Assembly: GCA_013365325.1 (NCBI GenBank)
Contig: JABVXV010000693.1
Location: 1 to 14,419 of the forward strand
From: Dipetalonema caudispina
Lineage: Eukaryota; Nematoda; Chromadorea; Rhabditida; Onchocercidae
Length of the DNA: 14,419 nt
Direction of reading: 5' to 3'
Positions 9,339-14,419 of the stretch are shown one piece after another. The notes under the pieces were generated by a model. The model made no database searches, had not been told where the DNA came from, and saw only the letters and a program-made list of their open reading frames with translations. Position 1 is the stretch's first letter, and the number at the start of each line of letters is the position of its first letter. The translations under genes were made by a program, and so were the position numbers.

Positions 9339-9449
9339 CCCCCCTCCTAACATATCCCGTCATTTCATTTTGCTTAGACAAACAAAGATGACAAAATTGA
9401 AGAGGACGGGATAGCGGGGAAAGCGGGAGGTCTGTAAAAAGGACGAGGG
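9339..9449. repeat. GC-rich island with foldback and clustered G tracts
   Basis: GC is far above the window. TATCCCGTC (9353-9361) pairs perfectly with GACGGGATA (9405-9413), and the pairing continues inward imperfectly (ATTTCATTTTG against CAAAATTGAAGA). Further out CCTCC (9343-9347) can pair with GGAGG (9426-9430). The right side carries four G tracts (9408-9410, 9416-9419, 9425-9427, 9447-9449), with a C6 run at 9339-9344 on the left. Possible roles are a structured non-coding RNA or a G-quadruplex-prone site. No known RNA family was recognised. Confidence 0.75.
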
Positions 9450-9582
9450 TCACTATTAGGTTCTTCGAAAATTCTTTCTCGTTTTTTTCTTCCTCCTACC
9501 CTTTTCCTCTCCCCTAATCATTCATTTACCTTACCTATCCACTGCAACAATATGACAATATCGTGAAAGATATGATTACAAA

Positions 9583-9603
9583 TACACACATACACACATA
9601 CAT

Positions 9604-9650
<47 letters not shown>

Positions 9651-9651
9651 T
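9583..9651 (+). repeat. (CA)n microsatellite with CATA interruptions
   Basis: CA, CATA and CACATA units end in a pure CA run at about 9626-9650. It explains the Cys/Val/Met-rich minus-strand open frame at 9518-9748, which I do not regard as a gene. Confidence 0.97.
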
Positions 9652-9768
9652 AAACAAATAAACATAAATACACATTGACAGAATAAATAATGCAGTATGG
9701 GTTTATGTCTAATATATTACAGCGAGAAATAAGTTTGCTTTTGTTCATTTCGTATAGTTGAGGGTACT

Positions 9769-10025
9769 ACGATACTGTTATATTACGATACCGTGATGCT
9801 GTAGCATAATGATACAATGATACCACGATATGGTGATAACACAATACTATATTACATAACGATATGCGATATCATGATATTCACAAGATGACGATACCGT
9901 ATTTTACAATGTGGTAATACTGCAATATCATGATACCTTAATATGGTGATACCGTAATACCACAGTATCATAATATGATAACACTATGATACTGTGATAT
10001 CATAGTATAATAATACAGCGATACC
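9769..10025. repeat. Degenerate octamer array, consensus RYRATAYY
   Basis: Cutting the plus strand every 8 bases from 9769 gives ACGATACT, GTTATATT, ACGATACC, GTGATGCT and so on. The phase is kept, with only about four one-base slips near 9857-9913, to GCGATACC at 10018-10025. That is about 32 units. From 9914 to 10025 there are fourteen units in unbroken register. GATAC occurs nine times, always at the same unit position. The array is not coding. It is best described as an old, diverged minisatellite with an unusually short unit. Confidence 0.9.
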
Positions 10026-10507
10026 ATTGGTAACAATGAATGGAAGATTATAGATATGCATGTGTATTGCAATAAAATGAAACATGAAACAATTGAAATT
10101 ATTCGACATGAATTAAATATTATGAACTCTTTCAATTATCTGATGCAATTTATCCCAAATATATTTGTATAAGAATACTCCTTATCAACATTATACCAGA
10201 ATTGTTTGATTAACTGGTACTGTAGTATATCTGGCGATGTTAATGATTATGACTAAATATAAACTTTGACCAAATAAGAGATCAATAATGTAAATTGTGA
10301 AATTATTCCAATTAATCCAACTGTTGCAGATAGCTTGAACTATCAAATTTCCGCTAACCTAATGTTGTTTTGTTTTAGCAAGGATTAAGTGAAATTATTG
10401 AAGATGTATACTTTAATATCGAAGGGGTAATATTTTCTAAAGAAAAAAAGAATCATTTCAGTTAAAGAAATAAAAAAATTTCAACTTTCTAAATTATCCC
10501 ATCTAAT
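10026..10507. other. AT-rich non-coding stretch
   Basis: No reading frame is supported. Acceptor-like plus-strand sites occur (AACTGTTGCAG near 10329, AATCATTTCAG near 10460) without protein-like sequence behind them. Confidence 0.55.
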
Positions 10508-10616
10508 CATCTTTTTCCTCTTTCATTTATCAAAAACAAAACCAAAAATGATGAAGAATAACACATCTTTTTCTCTTTTTCATTCATCAAAAATAAAACC
10601 AAAAATGGTAAAGTAA
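10508..10616. repeat. Two-copy tandem duplication, 56-bp period
   Basis: CATCTTTTTCCTCTTTCATT and the following bases to 10560 recur, diverged, at 10564-10616. The shared core is ATCAAAAAYAAAACCAAAAA. By eye identity is roughly 85%. Confidence 0.88.
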
Positions 10617-10812
10617 CTAATCCACGAAAATTTATTGAAAAAAAACTTCACTATTTCTAGTTGTAAATAGCAAAGTAGAAAGTTTTTATGTTTATAAAGG
10701 TAAAGAAAAAGGAAAAAAAAGGAAGTAAAGGCAAAAAAAAAAGAACGAAATGAAAGTAAAATAAACACAAGCCATAGAGAACTGTTTGAATTGATAGATG
10801 AAGCCAGCATAG
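10617..10812. other. A/G-rich non-coding stretch
   Basis: Runs of GAAAAAAA and AAAGGAAA between 10690 and 10760 explain three overlapping minus-strand Phe/Leu/Tyr-rich open frames at about 10580-10901. No gene is supported. Confidence 0.6.
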
Positions 10813-10843
10813 CACAACGACAACGGCAACGACAACGACGACG
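10813..10843 (+). repeat. Short (CAACGA)n-like repeat
   Basis: ACAACGACAACGGCAACGAC continues with ACGACGACG. It is a small GC-richer triplet repeat inside AT-rich sequence, translating as Thr-Thr-Thr or Gln-Arg type runs depending on frame. Confidence 0.8.
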
Positions 10844-11800
10844 AAATAGGTGCCAGTTTTATCAAAAAGAAATGATAGCCAAGGGAACAACATATATACA
10901 ATGAATATTGAAAAGAAAGAAAAAAATAAATTTTTTTTTTTTAAATAGCTACTTTTTATTCTATTAAAATAAAATGAAGGCGATACAAGGAGTGGCTTTT
11001 GAAATAATACTGCTTTAGTCGGAATTTTTTTTTTTTAAATTAAATTTATTAAATTGTAGTTTTAATAGAGCAAAATAGATTTTCAACTTTCGGTGGGTAT
11101 GTATGTCTATGCAAACACAATTACGAATTTATTTGACGTTAAAATGATTTTTGTATCATACATAAAATAATACTACAATTTTATTTTCAGCACGCCACGC
11201 AAAGAAAAGATAAGAAAACTATTTTAAGTTTTACTTAGAACCTGATAAATAATCCAATACATCTGCATTCTTTCCCTCACGGTTACAGGTTTACAAACCG
11301 GATTAGATATTACTAAGTAAAAAAGAAGTCCATAATGCTAACTATTTTGAATTATTTAAGTCAATCATTGGCAAGAGCATTTAAACTGTATTCAGTCAAT
11401 TTACAATAATAACATTTTAACTTGTCTAAAGCTCTCCGGAAGGTTTTATACTATAGTGCTGTCTAATCATTTTTATTATCCATTAGGATTGATTAATTAG
11501 TCAAGTCAAATTTACGGATACAAATATAATTTAACGCATAAATTTTCATTTACAATTTTCTATTCCAATTTTTCCCACCACTTCTCCATCATAGCATTTG
11601 TTATTATCATTCATTTTATATTTTCACAACGCTTGAAGCAAAAATTGTTTTATTTTCGATCTGTGAAAATTCCTTTCCTTTCAGAAAAAAAAAAAGAGAA
11701 AAGAACATTGCACATATTAATAATACACTAATTGATACATATTTTACATATTTATTTGTTTCAATTCATTTCCCAGATCGATATAATTACAAATAACAAT
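10844..11800. other. AT-rich non-coding stretch with one strong acceptor-like site
   Basis: No complete gene. CAATTTTATTTTCAG ends at 11190, a near-ideal plus-strand 3' splice site. The bases after it are open for 15 codons (HATQRKDKKTILSFT, then TAG). That is compatible with the last coding exon of something upstream, but there is no independent support. Confidence 0.45.
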
Positions 11801-11805
11801 TTTTA

Positions 11806-11955
11806 TTAAAGAACGTCGTCAGCGTCATCATTGATGTTAGCATCAACGACACTCCATATTATCACTATTATCACTGTTATCGTCATCTCCTTATTATCAC
11901 TGTCATCATTTTCCTTACCTATTTTCTGCCCCCTTGAATCAGCAGTCATTCTCAT
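11806..11955 (-). CDS. Candidate 49-codon ORF, possible membrane microprotein
   Basis: It reads from ATG at 11955 to TAA at 11806, with an in-frame TAA two codons upstream of the ATG, so the start is bounded. A hydrophilic charged head (MRMTADSRGQKIGKEN, then DDSDNKE) is followed by a short hydrophobic run TITVIIVIIWSVV (residues 25-37) and an acidic tail DANINDDADDVL. Hand-counted GC is 39%, well above the window. AATAAA (11807-11802) overlaps the stop codon and could serve as a polyadenylation signal. A perfect donor-like ATAG then GTAAGG lies inside at about codon 12, so it could instead be a 5' exon. Part of it is built from GAT/AAT/AGT triplets and the hydrophobic run is short, so chance is a strong alternative. 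Family not recognised. Confidence 0.25.
   Translation of the reverse strand: MRMTADSRGQKIGKENDDSDNKEMTITVIIVIIWSVVDANINDDADDVL
11860..11886. repeat. 9-bp tandem repeat (TATCACTAT)
   Basis: TATCACTAT, TATCACTGT and TATCGTCAT are consecutive, and TTATTATCACTGTCATCATT follows after a gap. It lies within the 49-codon minus-strand ORF, where it supplies the Val/Ile-rich middle. Confidence 0.85.
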
Positions 11956-12970
11956 TGGTAATTAAATGAACAAACGTACAATTAGTTTAATAAATTAAGT
12001 AACCAAATGGAAAGTTAAGCTAAACTTTTACGATATATAAATTAATTGCATAAAATTAATTACTTGGAAAAAAATGAAATAATTCAAAAAAGGAAAGGGA
12101 ATATAAAAGGAATTCTAACTTACCTGTTTTCAATCTTATCTCCCTATCTATAAATAAATGAGAAGATAGCATTAGTTAAAATTTGTTTAACATAGATGAA
12201 AATCCGGAAACGTTGCATTATTGTGAACTGTTGACTTTAGCGCCGTTGAGCAAATAATTGCAAGCAAGAAATATCGCTGTTTCATCTTCAACTACTACAA
12301 AAAAATATATTTAAAAAAATGCAACATGAAAGATTTTTTTAACCAATATCAAACCATAAAAATAACCTTTCAAAAAAAAAAAAAAAAAAAATAATAATAA
12401 TAAAATAAAAAGGATAAGCATAAAGGGATAAAAAAGAAAATCAGCACTTGCGTCTGTTGCAATTTGCAGTCAATAACTTAAAATTCTGAATTTTTGAGAA
12501 ATTTCCAATTCAGTTTTTAAAATTCAAATGACGATCATCGTTTGTTTCTACTTCAACTTGTAAACAAATAATATTTTTCTTTTTTGATCACTTGTTCATA
12601 ACAAAACAATTTCAATTTCATTTCATTTACCTATTCACTTCACCCACTGAAAAAAATAATATCGAAAAATTTTATTTATAGCTTATAGCAAACAGAAAAC
12701 AATCATAAAACGATGAACTCAAGGACAAAAGAGAAAAAAGCAGGAAATTTCGATATTTTTTTCTATTCAAAAAATATAAAAAAAATTTTGTAATCGCTTA
12801 TGGAAGAATTTTTGCAATGCTAAATATTTATATGAAAGAATTAATTTTCAATTTGATTTAGACAAATTCAACTTTGATAAGAATTTCCGGGAAGAGTGAA
12901 CATGTGCGATATTTATATTCGTCAAAAATTTAGCAATATCTCATTTTCAAAGTCTTACTCTTAATTATAG
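11956..12970. other. AT-rich non-coding stretch with splice-like signals
   Basis: No gene is supported. It contains A20 at 12372-12391 followed by (TAA)4, a possible 24-nt minus-strand micro-exon at 12124-12147, and a minus-strand acceptor TATTATTTTTTCAG ending at about 12647 with a donor-like AATAG/GTAAAT only 16 nt later. Confidence 0.5.
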
Positions 12971-13487
12971 TGTAGGAAGATGACGTATATTTCACAAGTT
13001 CTTTTATGTCTTTTCATGTTTTGTAATCCAATTTTAATTTCTGCTATTTTTTTCTTTCTATATTTTGCTATAATTTTTTATACTATAATTTTTTTCTATA
13101 TTTTATCCACTTCAATTTTTGCTTTTTTCTACTGTAATGTGTCGTACTGTAATCGTAAAGTAATATCTCCATTACTATTCAACTATTATATGTATTGCTA
13201 CATGTATACGGTAATTCACTATATAAGTCAAATATTATGTAAATTGCAAATCAAATATTCGAACAGCTGAATAGTTTGATTAAGTTTTGTACATTTCTAA
13301 TATTATATCAAAACATATATTATTATGATTTCTTCCCATTTTCCTTTTTTTCTCATTTTTTTCAAAAGGATAAAAAATGTTATTTTTTTCTAAATAATTT
13401 TCGTTAATTTTGGCAATTAAATATAAGGGAAGATGAAAATTTTAATTAATACTTTTAACGATGTTCCTTTTTTTCATTTAAAAATTA

Positions 13488-13728
13488 CTGGTGTGATAAG
13501 CATAATTATGAAATGTAAGAATAATATGATAATAAATAATATTATCATTGGATAATGGATGAAATGAAAAATATTAATAGATAGTTCGGTTATAAAAGTT
13601 TTGTCAGATGGATGAAAAGGAGAAGAGAATGTGAAATTTCGAAATGGAAAAGTGCATAGAAACAATTTGAAATGGACTGACTGACTACATTTTTGCTTAT
13701 TTGCATCGATGTCCTTTCTGTTGTTCCA
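13488..13728 (-). CDS. Candidate exon with C-terminal hydrophobic segment
   Basis: The minus strand is open from 13761 (TTG, not ATG) to a TGA at 13474-13476. A good 3' splice-like site TATTATCGCTTCAG ends at 13729, giving an exon that starts WNNRKDIDANKQKCSQSVHF, continues through Pro/Ser/Phe-rich sequence (FSSPFHPSDKTFITEL) and ends in a hydrophobic stretch YPMIILFIIILFLHFIIML. Hand-counted GC of the first 50 codons is about 34%, above background. A possible donor (CACCA then GTAATT) lies near 13487; otherwise the frame stops at 13474. A membrane-protein exon is possible. I do not recognise a family, and T/A-rich chance explains the hydrophobic end equally well. Confidence 0.22.
13525..13549. 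repeat. 9-bp stem, 5-nt loop
   Basis: ATGATAATA and TATTATCAT form a perfect 9-bp stem around AATAA. The stem resembles the one shared by the 5260 and 5599 repeats, but the surrounding sequence does not match. Confidence 0.8.
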
Positions 13729-13831
13729 CTGAAGCGATAATATCCCTTTATGAACAAGCAAATACTGCTTGTATCATTTATATTTTTTTTCTTTTTTTGC
13801 TGTTACTTTTGCTATAACTGTTTGTTTGATG

Positions 13832-13922
13832 ATGAAAAATGGCGGGGAAATAGAAATAGGAAGAACTCAGGTAAAGAATGGAAGCGGGTAACGCTGAGCA
13901 GGGAGGGACAAGGAAAGGAGAA
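13832..13922 (+). repeat. Purine- and G-rich tract
   Basis: The plus strand from GATGATGAAAAATGGCGGGG to AGGAAAGGAGAAC is strongly A/G with raised GC. It contains a consensus donor-like CTCAG then GTAAAG at 13866-13876. The plus-strand ATG frame at 13750-14007 crosses it (Phe-rich head, then Lys/Arg/Gly-rich) and has no other support. Confidence 0.6.
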
Positions 13923-14240
13923 CAGATTAACTTTTAATATTTATTTCATCCTAGTCGATAATTTGGATCATAAATCCGGATGCAAATACATGCATTTCTT
14001 TGAATGATTTCCGTTTAACAGTTCGATGACAATTCAGTTCATTTTTTAATTTAGACAAGCAAAAGAAGAAGCACTAGCATCAAAAATTTTAAACGTAGCA
14101 ATTAAATTTCTAAATGTAACGTAATAATAATACAATAATAGCATAAAATAAATATAAATAACTTTAATGATGATAGCGTAATAAAACGTAAAGTAGAAAA
14201 TTAACATAACAAATATAAAGTAAACAATAAGAACACAATA

Positions 14241-14322
14241 ATAAACATATAATAATAATAATAATAAATAAACATATAATAATAATAATAGTAATAGCAA
14301 TAATAATAATAATAATAATAAT

Positions 14323-14419
<97 letters not shown>
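14241..14419. repeat. (TAA)n microsatellite, right edge
   Basis: A diverged lead-in contains two copies of AATAAACATATAATAATAAT, then nearly pure TAA from about 14300 with one TTAATAA interruption near 14329, and pure from 14331 to the edge. The array is cut by the window boundary. It explains the Leu/Tyr-rich minus-strand open frame at 14046-14300. Confidence 0.97.

Noticed and set aside
9518..9748. 76-codon minus-strand Cys/Val/Met-rich frame
   Set aside because: It is a direct translation of the CA microsatellite and its flanks, although a donor-like GATAG/GTAAGG lies near its end.
10580..10901. Three minus-strand frames rich in Phe, Leu and Val
   Set aside because: They come from A/G tracts and the CAACGA repeat read on the complement in different frames.
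11281..11310. Possible tRNA or B-box-like GGTTTACAAACCGG
   Set aside because: The short GGTTT/AAACC palindrome does not match a tRNA B box, and no cloverleaf arms or A box could be found around it.
13750..14007. 85-codon plus-strand ATG frame with hydrophobic head
   Set aside because: The head is a T-run (Phe6) and the middle a purine tract. It overlaps a better minus-strand candidate only at its first bases and has no independent support.
14046..14300. 84-codon minus-strand Leu/Tyr-rich frame
   Set aside because: It is a translation of the TAA-type repeats at the right edge.

Overview
The window looks like eukaryotic, very AT-rich, largely non-coding DNA. By eye GC is about one quarter. 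No reading frame is long enough to be an intact ordinary gene. There are no bacterial-style gene arrays, ribosome binding sites, rRNA, recognisable tRNA, CRISPR array or transposase reading frame. Long A and T runs, several microsatellites (TAA, TG/CA, CT, CAG/CAA-like) and scattered good GT/AG splice-like signals fit intergenic or long-intron sequence of an AT-rich invertebrate. A nematode, flatworm or insect is plausible, but nothing in the sequence settles which. Both ends lie inside long (TAA)n arrays in the same orientation, so the window may be a contig that stopped at unresolved microsatellites.

Layout. 1-157 is the left TAA array. 158-2000 is AT-rich sequence with two minus-strand open stretches (905-1129 and 1700-1882) of protein-like composition, each preceded by a usable 3' splice site, and a 211-bp T-rich element at 1281-1491 bounded by a perfect 14-bp inverted repeat. 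2000-6300 is gene-free and rich in homopolymers, with a diverged ~70-bp direct repeat at 5260 and 5599. 6351-6426 is a nearly perfect foldback, 25-26 paired bases with a 4-nt loop. 6770-8510 holds pyrimidine and purine tracts and a 16-bp palindrome next to a consensus splice donor. 8630-10025 is the most structured stretch. It contains a three-copy repeat whose conserved core reads Leu-Val-Ile-Gly-His between Asn/Ser codon repeats, a TG array and a CA array in inverted orientation, a GC- and G-tract-rich foldback island, and a 257-bp degenerate array of about 32 octamers (consensus RYRATAYY).

10508-10616 is a 56-bp-period tandem duplication. 11806-11955 (minus) holds a 49-codon ORF of raised GC with a short hydrophobic centre between charged ends, and its stop codon overlaps AATAAA. 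13474-13728 (minus) is another exon-like stretch. The right TAA array runs from about 14241 to the end.

No gene function could be assigned. All coding calls are exon or micro-ORF candidates at low confidence. The repeats, palindromes and inverted repeats are read directly from the sequence and are secure as sequence; what they do is inference.
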